Assembly: GCA_001599975.1 (NCBI GenBank)
Contig: BCIO01000007.1
Location: forward strand, 4,595 to 68,594
Reading direction: 5' to 3'
DNA length: 64,000 nucleotides
Origin: Cystobasidiopsis lactophilus
Lineage: Eukaryota > Basidiomycota > Agaricostilbomycetes > Agaricostilbales > Chionosphaeraceae
In this document: positions 1 through 11,185 of the stretch, in pieces
How positions within the stretch are numbered: the first letter of the stretch is position 1
Layout: each line of letters opens with the position of its first letter
Notes under the pieces: generated by a model
What the model saw: only the letters and a program-made list of their open reading frames with translations
Told to the model about the DNA's origin: nothing
The model's database searches: none
Position numbers and translations under genes: made by a program

Positions 1-827
1 AGAGGGCGAGAAGGAGTCTTTGATCCACAAGGCCCAACGGAAGTGGGAGAAGGAGGAGGATGAGTCAAAGGTCAAGGACGGATTCAAGTCCAAGGCGGTC
101 AAAGTGAGCGTCNTNCGCCGACCCGATGTCACTTGATTTGACAGAGAACACAGCTCATTGGCAAGGGCATGTCTATGACCAAGAACTCGGGTGTCGAATT
201 CTTGATGAGGACACCCGACAAGAAGAGCCTCAAGGAGCTTCGCATTCTCTACCCCACTAGCTACGATCCTCAGCAGCTGCAGAACGACTTTGTCAAGCTC
301 GTCCAGAAGACGAAGAAGGGTGCTCGTAAGAACAGTGTCATTTCTGTTGGTGAGCAGCTGGACCTCAAACTGATGAGTCGGCCGCTGACAAGCCCTAAAC
401 AGCCCTGGCTCCGGTGGCCCTTGCTTTTGATACGGTCACGTTCATCCCTGGCCCTTTCGAAATCACCGCTGTCTGGGCCGCATCGTCAGTCATCAGCACT
501 CAGAGGGCAACGGCCATCGCCAACGGCATCACCAGCGACTCAGTGCCACTGGGCTTCATCCCTTCACCTGAAATGCAAGCGCTGGCTTTTCGTATGCACG
601 AGCTCTGCTGGCATGACGCCAAGAAGGGCAGCATCGAGGCTCCCAAGTGGATCGGCGAAGGGGGTCCCAAACGAGGGAGTCAACTGGCAGAGCTGATCGC
701 GGAAGTGCTCAGAACGCAACTGGCAGACCACGCAGATCAGGTCGACTTGGACAGAACTCGACTCGGCGAGGACTTGGAAGCCATGCTCAAGAAGTCGGCC
801 AAGGAGTACGTCAAGACGGTCTCATAG
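1..827 (+). CDS. 3' part of a possible mitochondrial K+/H+ exchange-related protein
   Basis: The gene enters from outside the window, so its start is not visible. A first exon fragment reads EGEKESLIHKAQRKW in frame 2 up to about base 105. A short intron containing two undetermined bases follows. The second exon reads TQLIGKGMSMTKNSGVEFL and then LKELRILYPTSYDP, and ends at a GTGAGC donor near 350. The last exon begins at about 404 after CAG, reads ALAFDTVTFIPGPFEIT, and stops at 825-827. The lysine-rich N-terminal part, the segment resembling a YP motif and the hydrophobic stretch ending in PGP recall the fungal Mit_KHE1 family (PF10173), thought to act in mitochondrial K+/H+ exchange. The match is from memory and weak. 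The gene converges on URI1, with only 47 bp between stop codons. Confidence 0.4.
113..115. other. Two undetermined bases (N) inside the first intron
   Basis: Bases 113 and 115 are N. They lie just after the GTGAGC donor of the first gene and do not affect coding sequence. Confidence 0.95.
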
Positions 828-874
828 AAGGCTTTCAGATTACACGCGGACGCTTGAGATTGTACAATAGAGCA

Positions 875-2705
875 TCATGTTCCTCGAGAAGCTTTGAACC
901 TGCAGGAACTTATCAGGTGTGCCCAAGGTGCTCAGTAGGGAAGCGCACCGCGAAACACGTTTTGGCTTGGCCGCTTGCTCTGTCTGGTTTGCAGACGAAA
1001 CCGCGGGGTAGTTCAAGGCACTGCTCGATGAACTCACAGGAGAAGAAGGCGCAACGCGTTCTTGGACGTCGGAAACGACTGGAGAGGCTTGAATGATGTC
1101 GGTTGTTTGAATGGTGGAAGACGGTTGCGCCACCGGTTTAGATGGCGAGAGCTGGCCAAGTGCGTCGACATTCTGCTGAATAATGTCGAGCTCGGCTTGC
1201 GTGAAAACGCGGTCGTTAAGCGGAAGGTCGTCGATGACATCGCCCGGTTTAAGTTGCGCTTGCTCGAGCAATGTCGGGATGATCAGCCGGGCCGAGGGAT
1301 GAGCGCCACCAGCGAACCTCGACATCTCGGGCTTGCCACCAGGAGCCAAAGAGTGTGATGATGAAGCAATCTGTGGTAAGAAGTGAACTTGGGCCAAAGG
1401 AAGACGGGAAGGAGAAACCGGCGGCCTACGTCGGAAGGCCCAACTTGCATACCAGCAAGCATGTCATACCGCTTGCGATGGTATTCCAGAGCGAGCTCCC
1501 GCTGAAGCAGCAACTCGTCGATGTCGCCCTCGTCCAGGTCCTCTTCAATATCAAAGTCCTCCTCTTCGCCTTCTGATGACGACTCTCCGTCACTTGAGGA
1601 TTTGCCGGAATCCAGCGCAGGCACTTGTTGGTCGCCAAATCCTTGGTCTTGTTGGTCAGAGGCGAGCGGCCGTTCCATCACGGAGTCTTTAACTGGATTT
1701 ATGAAAGACGCGGTTGGATGTCGAGCAGACGAAGACGGCGGAGGGCGCGAAGTCGATTCGGGTTCTTCTCTTGGTGGGTCTGGAAGGTCGAATGAGACGG
1801 ACTTGGTGGGCTTTAAGTCGCGGGAGAGGGCTGATACGGATACGGTCGTTGGACTAGACTCGTTGTCCTCAGCATCGCCTTCCGTTTCGAGCTGACGATA
1901 CAGAGCCCAGAACTTCGAAGGGTTTTGGGTCAACGGATGCTCCTGGTCTGCTGTAGACTGTCAGAGAGCATCTCCTGCGGACAATGAGCCTGGCTTGCCA
2001 TTCTCTCGCAGAGCGCGAGCGTTGTTCTCCAATCTGGAACTTTCGGTCGAAGGTGCCTTCGTTTCCACCTCTTCAATATCCACACAAACCAACCCATCTT
2101 GGTCCACAATCTACGCAAGGCGGTTGAGTCGGACGACCAAGGCGGTCTCAGGCGTCAGGCTCACCTGATTGTCCTTGTCGATGCTGAACCCGGCTGGCAG
2201 ATTGAGCTTCTGGTCGACCTGAAGCTTGGCTTGCTCGACTAAGACGGAGAGCTCAGCAATGTGCGCAGCAATGTCTGCAGCATATCTTAGCCCGGCAGGT
2301 CCAGCAGAAGGCGAGGCAGGAACTTGCTGCTTTTGCGACGCTCTGCGAGGGCTGCCGCCTGCTTGGCACTGTATTCCACCACATAGGCGTCCCCTAGAGC
2401 GACTTTGATGGTGTTGGTGTTGACGAGCTGGCCTGCCATCGAAGCAAGCGGTCCGAAGGAAATCTTCAAATGAAAGCCGAAGGTCAGGCTCGCAGCGGGC
2501 ACGGCAGGTATAGACCCACCGTCGCTGGCCATCTTGGTTCATCAGTCAAGCGTTCCAACTGCGCAATCAACCGAGAGCATTGCTGGTGCGCTTGCTGCAA
2601 AAGCTCGAGCTCGCGCTGACGGACTTGGAGCTGCTGGACGACAGGGTCTGCAAAGGCAGGAGACAGCTTTTGAGGCACCAGATGTGTATCTTCATTCATG
2701 ATCAC
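875..2705 (-). CDS. URI1: Unconventional prefoldin RPB5 interactor (URI1/Bud27-like)
   Basis: URI/Bud27 is a prefoldin-like co-chaperone that binds the shared RNA polymerase subunit Rpb5 and links polymerase assembly with TOR signalling. The N-terminus is a coiled coil (VVQQLQVRQRELELLQQAHQ). After a 56-bp intron (2464-2519) it continues into the prefoldin-alpha core, with FGPLASMAGQLVNTN, KVALGDAYVVE, SAKQAA and ERR. The middle is acidic and serine-rich (SSSDGESSSEGEEEDFDIEEDL). Splicing a 49-bp intron (900-948) gives the C-terminal end RVSRFKASRGT, the conserved VSRFKxxR motif of this family; without it the motif is lost, so the stop is at 875-877. One junction near 1955-1990 is unclear because a TGA lies in an otherwise open frame there. 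The product is roughly 450-500 residues, near the size of the human protein. Either of two close ATGs could start it. Confidence 0.9.
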
Positions 2706-2920
2706 AACCAGAGTTCAAGCAGCAAGCACTGCGAGTTGGTCGTCACGAAAAGGTGTTGGCGCCACAGGTCGACTCCCGACTGCCTACAGCTCCTTAGTTG
2801 TGGAGCCACTCTGGTGAATCTTTCTGCAATGCTCTTGAATCTATGTGAGGCTATGTGGAAATGAATAGATTGATAGGAAATGCACAGTAAGTCCTCTAAA
2901 GCGCTCGATGAAGCAGAACG

Positions 2921-4593
2921 TTAAAGCTTCCCGTCCGACGGGATCTTAACCACAGCCTTGCCCCACGCAGTACGCGTCCACATATCAGAGAGACTACACG
3001 GCCATTCATAGGTCAGAGAGCCTGCCAAGGGTCCCGGTGCAAATTAGACTTACACCTCCTTTAGGCTCTCGAGGCCTTCGAATTTCTTGTCATACACCAC
3101 CGTCTTGAGCTTCTCTGTTGTTGTTTATGAAGGACGAGAAAGCTATGAGCTTGTGGAGGCGGAAGAAAGAGGGCAAAGCGACGCACTCTCCACAAAAAGC
3201 TTGAGCAACGCCTCCCAGACGACTGGAATCGCCTCTGGTTCGTTTTGAGTGTGAGCGCCCCAGAAGAGGCCGGTGACGGCAACGTTCTTTAGGAGGATCA
3301 GGTTGGCAGGTATCTTCTCGATCTCGCCGGCAGCCTATGAAAGCACAAGGATCTCGTCAGCGGGACAACGAAACATAGGTTGAACGCACAAAGCCAATAA
3401 CGACGAGCCGGCCCTTCCAGGCGATGCACTTCATAGATTGCCGCAGAGCGCTGTTTGAAGCAAGCCATTGAGCCGATAATATTGGACGAAAGGCGTCGCG
3501 ACTCACCCTATGGGGTCAAGGACAACATCCACGCCCTTGCCTCCAGTGATCTTCTTGACATCTTCGTGCCATGTTTTGGAGTCATAGTCGACACAGTGAT
3601 CGGCCCAGCCGTATTTGGTGCAAACCTCAAACTTGTCCTTCGAGGCGCATGCGATCACTTTGGCTCCCAGTGCTGTCACAATGACCCACAACATAAGCAC
3701 TCTACCTTCAAATGGAAGCATAGGGCGGCAGCACTTGCCATGCGCGATCTGGCAGGCAGACAGACCAACTGCAGGGGACCTGATCAACTTTTGTTGAGAG
3801 TGCTGAAGGGCCATACTTACTGCCTCCAGCAGCCTGCGTATAGCATCGGGACTGAGGGTCAGGTCTAAATCAAGTGATCACAGCGCGTACAGCATGAACC
3901 AGAACCTGACGATCGCAGGCGAACATGTGAGCGGAGCGCTCCCCGAAATGGAGCTGGGTTCAGAATACCCACCCAGTCCCCAGCTTTCATTTCGCCTCGG
4001 TTCACAAGGCCAGCATAGGCAGTCGGATAGGTGACGTAGATTCCCGCTGCCTCTTCAAAAGGGATTCCGTCTGGGAGAGCCCTGAGCTGGCCAATCGGCG
4101 CGGCAACCAGAGGGGCCCAGGCGCCTTGGTAAAAGCCACAGACACGAGTGCCAACTTTTAACGGTGATCCGGGAGGGCTGGCCTTCACGACGCCGGAAAA
4201 CTGCGAGAGGCGCAACAGACGTCAAACTCTTTTGAGCAGCTGTCAAGCATGAACAGGGTTCTTACTTCGCATCCTGCAACATATGGGAAGGGTGGTAGGG
4301 TCTGGTATTTGCCTGGCCATTCGAAAGCGTTCAGATTGCGGCTCGGAAATTCGAGTCCCGCGAAGCGCACCCATCGTTTGCAGGACTGGCCAATCGTTCT
4401 TAGTTACTGGCTCGTTGGAGAAGGCTACATTGGAAAGAGGACGCTTACTGTCAAAGAAGTTAATCCCGATATAATGAACAGCGACAAGGGCTTCATCCTT
4501 GCTAAAGTCGGGCTTAGGTTCTGGGAAAGACTTGATCAGGTCGGTGATTTCGGCCACATCCTTGATGTAGTGATCAATGACAACAGCCTTCAT
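2921..4593 (-). CDS. Medium-chain (quinone oxidoreductase-like) reductase, zinc-free type
   Basis: A NAD(P)H-dependent medium-chain dehydrogenase/reductase of the quinone-oxidoreductase branch, probably cytosolic. The start MKAVVIDHY is followed by VHYIGINFFD, then FAGLEFPSRN and PFPYVAGCE, the GroES-like domain. KVGTRVCGFYQGAWA, LPDGIPFEEAAGIYVTYPTAY and MKAGDWV lead into the nucleotide-binding fold (ALGAKVIACASKDKFEV, then GGKGVDVVLDPIG). Near the end are AAGEIEKIPANLILLKN and the family-typical terminus AWGKAVVKIPSDGKL. I see no cysteine/histidine set for the catalytic or structural zinc, as expected for this branch. The gene has about seven exons. An in-frame upstream ATG at 4666-4668 exists, but the MKAVV start fits the family better. 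The substrate cannot be predicted. Confidence 0.85.
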
Positions 4594-4934
4594 AATTGGA
4601 CTTCGAGGTGGTGGGTGCGGAAAGAGAGGCAAAGTTTCCGAGGTGATATCGAAAAGGGGCGGCCCCACAAATTGTCACGGTGAAGGACCGGCATCTGTCC
4701 AGAAGGCGCGGCGAACGCTGAAACTCGCGCCAGTATTGTTCTGATGATATCTGATGCCGAGGATGGTGATTTGGACTCATAGCGTAGTACATAAGTTGAA
4801 GAAGAGGCGGCCGCCGCGGCAGCGGACGGAGGAGAAGGAGACAGGCCACAGCAGAGCCAGAGCAGGAAGGCGAGCTTGACCACGCAGCACGAATGGTACA
4901 GCAGAGAACCGGGTGATGATGAATGCAAAACGCA
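4594..4934. other. Gap between two minus-strand genes
   Basis: This is the 3' flank of the HD-domain gene and the 5' flank of the reductase. A 113-codon minus-strand frame crosses it (to 4928), but it is alanine/serine-rich and resembles no family. I treat it as untranslated or chance. Confidence 0.5.
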
Positions 4935-5969
4935 TCACGATTGGCGTGCGTCTTGGCTTAGCAGGTGATTAATTGCTATGGTTGAGTAAGCCGCCATTGG
5001 TGGTGTTTTGAGGCCCACCACTTTCGCTCCTGTGATGTGCAACAGATCAAGAGCCTAAGTCAAGACCGTAGACAGCAGAGGAAAGATTGCCTCACGATCA
5101 TCGTACCGCCGCATTGCAACTTTCTCGGCAAACAAGGGATCTTGCTTGAATGCCACAATCTCCGCCGGGTTGAAAGGTCCTCCCTTCGCGCCACATAAGT
5201 TTAAGTCGTGCTCTGGGTATATAAGAAGTCTGCGCGCACCTGAAACTTAAGAGATTTCTGGGATGCCGACGAAAGCGCGTCGAGGTAGCCTGGCTCTACC
5301 GCGGTCAGGTAACGCTTGGCAACCACATGACTTGCAACCCTGTGAGTCAAGCCAGTCATGAGTTGTAGCCAAAAAGAAGGGACGCATCGGGGACCAACAG
5401 CTCGCAGATTTTGGCTCCGAAGCCCAATGAAGCCAGATACTCAGCGCCGATGCTCTCGTGGCCGTGGCGTCCGACGCCTATGATATGCCCGGCGGTCAGA
5501 ACAAAGACTGTGTAGGCAGAGAGGCCAGGCAGGCCATACTTGTGCCATCCGCTGTGTCCATCGAAGCGATCGTCCTCGTGGTTGAATCTCGCAAAACAGA
5601 ATGTGGCAAGCTAATGAACACAGGAATTGAGCAAACTTTGAAAGGAGAGAGGCTGAGGGCAAGGGCGTACATCTGGCCGCAATCGTGCAGCAAGGCGGCC
5701 AGAACAGCTGTGGCCCGGGTTTTCATCATGCGGGCTGTATTGCCAAGGCAGCTGCGGCAACCTACTCTCGTCATCAGCACCTGAAGCCGAAAGGCAATTG
5801 AGCACTCTTCCGAAGCAAGGTGGGTCAGCTGGAAGGACAGACCTCCTTGCTTTGCAGCGTAGGCCGCTTGCAGAGAATGCTCGAGCTGCGTTATGCTCTC
5901 GCCTATATAATCCGACTGCCCTTCGGTTTCGTACAGCTTGAACAGGTTGTCTACTTTCGCGGCGGCCAT
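4935..5969 (-). CDS. HD-domain oxygenase of the PhnZ/TmpB type
   Basis: HD-fold proteins of this branch bind two iron atoms. Characterised members (PhnZ, TmpB) oxidatively cleave hydroxylated aminophosphonates; many fungal relatives are uncharacterised. The start MAAAKVDNLFKLYE leads to ITQLEHSLQAAYAA (first metal His) and LAALLHDCGQM (His-Asp). HGHESIGAEYLASLGF and VASHVVAKRYLTAVEPGYLD carry further metal and substrate residues. SASQKSLK and FKQDPLFAEKVAMRRYDDR follow, and a last intron (5030-5095) joins RAKVVGLKTPPM to the C-terminus. The run LLHDxGQ, HGHExxGAEYL, H-x4-KRYL, RRYDD is the signature of this subfamily rather than of generic HD phosphohydrolases. One internal junction (about 5490-5600) is not settled. 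The gene is divergent from SWT1. Confidence 0.8.
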
Positions 5970-6228
5970 TTTGGTGGACTGAGCACAAAAAGGGCAGAAT
6001 CATCTTTGGAGACGGACCACCGACGAGGCAAACTTTTGGTCTTCTCCGCCTTCAGGAGACTTTCAGTTTGTGTCGAAGAGACAGGCCCAGGAGCTCGGGG
6101 AGGCGCAGCAAGCCATCCGGTCTCGCTGAAGAGGCCCGAACCGTCTTCTTGGACCGTTGCTTGCGGTCGATCTCTGGTCTTGCGAGGATTCCAGGGGTGC
6201 GGTGGAGCTCAAAGAGGACGAGTAAGAT

Positions 6229-7728
6229 ATGGAAATCGACGATGACTCCTCGGTACTGGCCGCTATCGACCAGTATCGACACCAAGGGCAGCCTTCTAGT
6301 ACCAGCTCAGCAGGCAGGGACGGCCAAATCTTGCTGGTGCTGGACACAAATATCCTGCTTGGGTATTTGGACCTGCTACGCAACATTGTTGCCGCCCTGG
6401 CTCCGATTGCTGCCCCTCCTGTTGGCTTTCTCGTGCCTCTCCAGGCCATAAGCGAACTCGACGGGTCCGTGCTCTCTCACTCTCCGAACAAGCATAACCT
6501 CACGTTACCGTTTTCAAGGCTCAAACTGTCTGCCAACGTGATCACACTCCCGTCCCGTCCGACAGCTAACGCTAACGGCTCCGGACATTTGGCGCCCAAA
6601 GCTTCGACTCGCACGCAGACTGCGGTCTCAACATTGGCCCGACGCGCAACAGAGTGGTTGTTGGAAGTAATGGCAGGTTATCCTGGCATTGTGAAGGGTC
6701 AACAAAAGCACCAGATCCACGACAATAACCTGTGGAGCATGCCTAATGTGCCACCAGATGACAGGATTTTGGATAGTGCTCTGTACTTCGACTCCGTGGG
6801 ACCACCTCGTCGCACTGGTCTTTGCTCCAACGACAAAAACTTGCAGCTCAAAGCCGAAGCGCAAAACTTGCCGGTGGTCACCATTTCGCCGGCAACAACT
6901 CCACGGCTGTTCTTTGTTTCGATTCATCCAGGGCTACCCGACCTCATATACCCTCGATCAGAGCCTCGGCTGGCATTGACGACGACACCGACCACGCACT
7001 ATATACCTCACGATGAAGACTCGCCCATGCCTGGCCCCAGCTCTGTGCCTGTTCCCCGACAGCTAGCCGGTCTTCCCAGCCTCAAGCAGCAGTTCGGCAC
7101 TCTGCTCTCCGATATTGCTTCCACCACCTCCGCCTTGATACGACTCCCTCTTCACGCTCATCTCATCGCAGCTCTGGGCAGCGACAGCGCCTTTTACCTT
7201 CTCCGCGACCTCCCGCAAGCGCAGGAGTGGAACATCAAGGACTGCATCAGCGTACTTCAAAAGCACTGGGCCAGTCTCGAGACCTTGTGGACCGGTTCCA
7301 GCTCGCCGGAGCCGCCCTCGTCCCCGACCTCTGACGCAAGCGGAGGGACCTCGGCCTCCCTGTGGGCGCGGCCAGACGCAAGTCCGTCCAAGAGCTCCAG
7401 GATCGCGCGAAAAACGGCGACTTCAGTCCGAAACAGCCTCGATTCTCTTTATTGCGCCCTGGCCAGGCGGCCACCACGCAGTTCCGGAAACCTGCAGTCG
7501 TATGCAGAGAAGTCAGTCCATCCTGAAGTCTGGTCTCAAGGGGACTGGCGGCTTTTCACGGGGCATTTGACAGGGTTGCTGATCGGTGGTCGGCTGCTTG
7601 ATCCCCCCTCAGCTTTGGGGGCTTCAGGCGAATTTTGGCCAGGCGCTGGGGCGGCGAAACGACACTTGGAGGTGTGGGAAGGTCGGATAGCAGCTCTGTT
7701 GCCTACCACAACGCCACCACTGGCGTGA
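6229..7728 (+). CDS. SWT1: SWT1-like PIN-domain RNA endonuclease
   Basis: Swt1 is a nuclear PIN-domain endoribonuclease involved in quality control of mRNP export in yeast. This is a single exon of 499 codons (yeast Swt1 is 458 residues). The PIN domain starts at about residue 34 with LLVLDTNILLGYLD, whose Asp is the first catalytic acid. PVGFLVPLQAISELDG gives the second. An insertion precedes DDRILDSALYF and the conserved LCSNDKNLQLKAEAQNLPVV (third acid pair). The C-terminal half is helical, with a low-complexity Ser/Pro linker (residues about 365-400) and ends in a region matching the Swt1 C-terminal helical part in position only. It is intronless, unusual in this window. The 259 bp to the divergent PhnZ-like gene must hold both promoters. 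Confidence 0.85.
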   Translation: MEIDDDSSVLAAIDQYRHQGQPSSTSSAGRDGQILLVLDTNILLGYLDLLRNIVAALAPIAAPPVGFLVPLQAISELDGSVLSHSPNKHNLTLPFSRLKLSANVITLPSRPTANANGSGHLAPKASTRTQTAVSTLARRATEWLLEVMAGYPGIVKGQQKHQIHDNNLWSMPNVPPDDRILDSALYFDSVGPPRRTGLCSNDKNLQLKAEAQNLPVVTISPATTPRLFFVSIHPGLPDLIYPRSEPRLALTTTPTTHYIPHDEDSPMPGPSSVPVPRQLAGLPSLKQQFGTLLSDIASTTSALIRLPLHAHLIAALGSDSAFYLLRDLPQAQEWNIKDCISVLQKHWASLETLWTGSSSPEPPSSPTSDASGGTSASLWARPDASPSKSSRIARKTATSVRNSLDSLYCALARRPPRSSGNLQSYAEKSVHPEVWSQGDWRLFTGHLTGLLIGGRLLDPPSALGASGEFWPGAGAAKRHLEVWEGRIAALLPTTTPPLA

Positions 7729-7970
7729 AATGAGATGCGCACTCAACTTGGTGCCTTCGACCTGCACAGCGACGTCGCACCAGAAACCGAGGGGCGGCAG
7801 CCTTGCCTGAGCTCACTTGCTACTATATACCCTTGACACGGTCCCTTAGTAGTCCGATACGAGGCACCCAGAAGGTGTACTCGCGTTCAAAAGTCCGTTG
7901 GACTCCATCAGACTTCTTATCGCCTCGTCGACCACATTGCCTGGTTCCCCACCTCAAAGATCCTGTCAAG

Positions 7971-9937
7971 ATGCCTTTCGGACCGTGAGTGCATGGGCAT
8001 CTGCTGCGGAGGGGGTTGAACTAAGCCTTTCGGGGCAGAACCCACTCGTTCTTGCGAGGACTCGCGAAGCTCGCCATCGACTCGTTCTTCTCCGATATCA
8101 CCGTCTTGAACCCTGAGAATGTGCCCCAAGAAGGACCTCTGCTGGTGGCCTGCTCGCACTGGAACATGTCGGTCAGTCTCGCCTTTGTCTCTGGCAGATC
8201 ATCCACGTTGACAGGCAGCCCGTCCAGATTGACCCCGCCGTCCTGTCGTGTCACTTCCCGCACGCACGCAAGTTGCACTAGTCAGTGCTACTGTAGCCTG
8301 TACTGCAAGTATACTCTAATTGGCTTCGATTTAGTTGGGCCAAAGACGGCTTGTTCAAGAATCCAACGGCGGCTCGCATCCTATTGGATGCCGGCAACAT
8401 TCCGGTCGATCGAAAGTGAGCCACTACCGCCATTTGAGCGCATTCTAAGCCTGAAAACTTCGGGCAGGACGAAGAACAATGACGCCCTTTACGCCAAAAC
8501 GTTCGAAGTCTTGCGCCTCGGTGAATGCGTGGCCGTCTTTCCGGAAGGAACCTCCCTAGATGTGCACGCTCTGATGCCTTTCAAGCACGGCTTGAGCTGG
8601 GTGAGATTTCCCTTAAGCTGAAATCTTTCCTCGGCTGACCATCGTTCAAGACCGCTTTGGAATACGCCAAGTCACTCAGAGACGAAAACGGCAAGCTTCT
8701 GGCCACCGCGTCCAAGTCTCAAGAGGTCACTCTGGTCGTAGTTGGCCTCACCTACTCAAACAAGACCAAATACCGCAGCCAAGTCGTTTTAGAGTTGGTG
8801 GCTTTCCCTTGGCTCGTCAGGCGCTCCCTGATTCGGCGGCTCTGCAGAGTCGCGGAGGCCATCGACGTCGAGCCATTTGTTGGAGACTTCTTGAAAGACC
8901 CCAAGCCAGCTGTGGCCCGATTGACCGAACTCATTCATTCACGCATGAAGGGGGTCACCATCAATGCTCAGTCCTGGTGTGTTTCAGCATATATGTCTGT
9001 GTTTGCGATCTAACTTGTCGATGTAACAGGGACTCTTGGAATGCTGCTCAAATGGCCAGGGAGTTGCTGTGGAGCGATGAACGCAAAATTCCTTCCGGCC
9101 AAATGCGCCCAATCACTCAGCAGTTGGTCGACATGTTTGATAACGAGGATGCGGACGATGCCTTGCGCACGCTCAAAGGGCATCTGGTTCAGCTCTCGTC
9201 AGATTTGAAGGCGGCTTCGCTCACTAACGCTGCCCTTACCGCCCGCACTTTGCCGCGGGAGCTGGACCCCAATCTGCCAATCAAGCGACCGGACCGCTTG
9301 TCGACTTTGGGAAACTTGGTGTGGGACTCGACGTCCTCCCTCGTCAGGCTGCCCTTCTTCGCCTTCCCGTTGTTGTTCCATTTGCCCCTCTACGTCGTCT
9401 CTAAACGCGTCGGTAACGCGTTGAGCGCGGATGAAGTGGAATCCTACGCCCGTGTGTCCTTTTTGACTTGTTTGTGCTATATTAGACGAATGGGTCTGAC
9501 AAGGCAAGCAGAGAACAAGGTCGCTCTTGGCCTCATTGTTTTGATCGTCGCTTATCCCACTCTCTTCCTCTTTCTCTGGCTCTTGCTCCTGTTGAGCCCC
9601 ATTGGCGCTGTTATCTCATTTGGTTTGTAAGTGCCTGTCGCGTGCTGTGCGCATGGAAGTGCCGCTGACCGAGCGCGGCTTCAGCACCGTCGCTTTCGCC
9701 GTCTATCACTCTTCCCTCATCGACTCAAACTACAGCCGGGCAAAGCGATTGGCTGCCACCTGGAAAGTCTTGCTGGCCGTGTGGATGGGGCCGGCGAACA
9801 GCGCGACTCTGAAGGCGTTGTATGGGAGACAAGAGGCGTCACGCGAGCTCTTCAGCTACCTGTCCAAGATCCCGGCGGACACGGCGTTCCTGCAGAACGC
9901 AGAAGCTCTCAAGCGTCGCAAGAAGCCTTCCATCTGA
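7971..9937 (+). CDS. Glycerol-3-phosphate O-acyltransferase (Sct1/Gpt2-like)
   Basis: Catalyses the first acylation of glycerol-3-phosphate (or dihydroxyacetone phosphate) in glycerolipid synthesis, in the ER or lipid-droplet membrane. The first exon codes only MPFG plus two bases of codon 5. It then reads THSFLRGLAKLAIDSFFSD and GPLLVACSHWNMSIDPAVLS; the SHWNMSID block is acyltransferase motif I in the spacing of the Sct1/Gpt2 group. Motif II is around GNIPVDR and motif III is VAVFPEGTS. The C-terminal half has two or three membrane helices (LVRLPFFAFPLLFHLPLYVV; VALGLIVLIVAYPTLFLFLW; LLLLLSPIGAVISFGL) and ends in LSKIPADTAFLQNAEALKRRKKPSI (quoted in two parts: LSKIPADTAF, LKRRKKPSI). Several introns of 50-70 bp are supported by continuity of these motifs. 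Confidence 0.9.
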
Positions 9938-10010
9938 TACCTCTTAATACATTTGCAATGCCGAGACCCTTTTCCGGAACTCTCACTCTTCGTTTGCGCG
10001 ACGAACCCAA

Positions 10011-11022
10011 AATGAGTCGGATTTTCTCAGGCTACCTCTGCAAGTTGTTCACTCCAGACTTGCACACATGCTTGCTCAATGTTGTGGACAGATCTGCTAA
10101 GAACCTATACCCTTCCCACCGTCAATGCCTCTCCTCGACGTCGAGTCAAGGTTTTTGCTGACTTTTCGGGTGCAACAGCAAATGGCCACAGCAGGGGTTC
10201 GTTGAATCCTCTGAATGGCATCTTGAACTGGAGTTAAATGTGCTTGCGCAGACGCTCTTCTCGACGGGAGACGCGCTGGCCCAACATTTCGTCGAAAACA
10301 AGACGAAGCACGATGTCAGTCAAAGTCCTCCTTGCTTACCGCACTCTGCATTCTGACAGTCCTTTAACCAGTGGGGGAGAACTGCACGAGTACGCGTATA
10401 GCCATGAAATGCGGCTCGAAGGTAACTAACGCAACGGCTTCCGGCAGTTCATTGTTTAGTGGGTCGCGCAGTTGCTCGGCTTCCGAGACTGCTCCTGATG
10501 ATCTGTGCCTCCCTCAGCGGTTCTGTCGTTTGGGCGCCAATTTCGAATCGCTGGCACTTCATGCTGAACAAATACGTCGTTCTGAAGCGCCCTTGGCAGA
10601 CGACTTGCGCCAGATTAAGTCTTGATGCGTTGATTTTCGGTCCGGCCATCCCTCTGTACTTCTTCACAATGATGGGGCTTCTCGAAGGGCGGACTTGGCC
10701 GGACATCAAGGAGCGGATATCAGAGAATTGGCTCACCTTTTGGAGCCGCGCGGTTTCGGTGTTCGGGCCAGCCAATGTCCTCAATTTCACCATTGTGCCC
10801 CTGTATCTCCGCCCTGTGGGTCCTGACAGCGTTGATAGTGTTAGGTCCCAACTCATCGGATCGCACAGGTTCTTCTTAATTGTGTTTCCTTGGTTCGCCC
10901 GTCCTCATTTCGCTGTCGCCAAGGAGCTAAAACTGATTCGACAGGGCTGGAGCGTTTATTTGGCAACACTCAATCAACGTCCATCTTTATCAGCAGCGAC
11001 TCTCCCGGCGATGGAGGTCTAA
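10011..11022 (+). CDS. Mpv17/PMP22/Sym1-family membrane protein
   Basis: Members are four-helix proteins of the inner mitochondrial or peroxisomal membrane that affect small-molecule permeability. The family pattern is visible: TLFSTGDALAQHFVEN, then WGRTAR after an intron, then VVWAPISNRWHFMLNKYV, DALIFGPAIPLYFFTMMG and WLTFWSRAVSVF. The hallmark C-terminal block is GPANVLNFTIVPLYLR, where the family usually has WP.Q.INF..VP...R, then QGWSVYLATLNQRPS. The first exon is uncertain: MSRIFSGYL at 10011 is my choice because Mpv17 proteins begin with a short Y-L segment, but the link to the TLFSTGD exon (from about 10213) was not resolved. It follows the acyltransferase gene on the same strand with only about 75 bp between. 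Confidence 0.75.
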
Positions 11023-11185
11023 GCCACACTTGTAACGTTATAGATAGAATCTTAGAGCTTTAATGATAGATTGCACACATCCAACAGCTTCGGGAGTCCG
11101 TGGATCAGCTGCTAGAGCCCCATCTCCTTGTGATCTGCATGGGTCTTAGCTTTGAGCAGAGTGAGCTAACACAGCACGACGAGCA

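Noticed and set aside
4590-4928. Minus-strand frame that would extend upstream of the medium-chain reductase
   Set aside because: Serine/alanine-rich with no conserved features; the MKAVV start matches the family.
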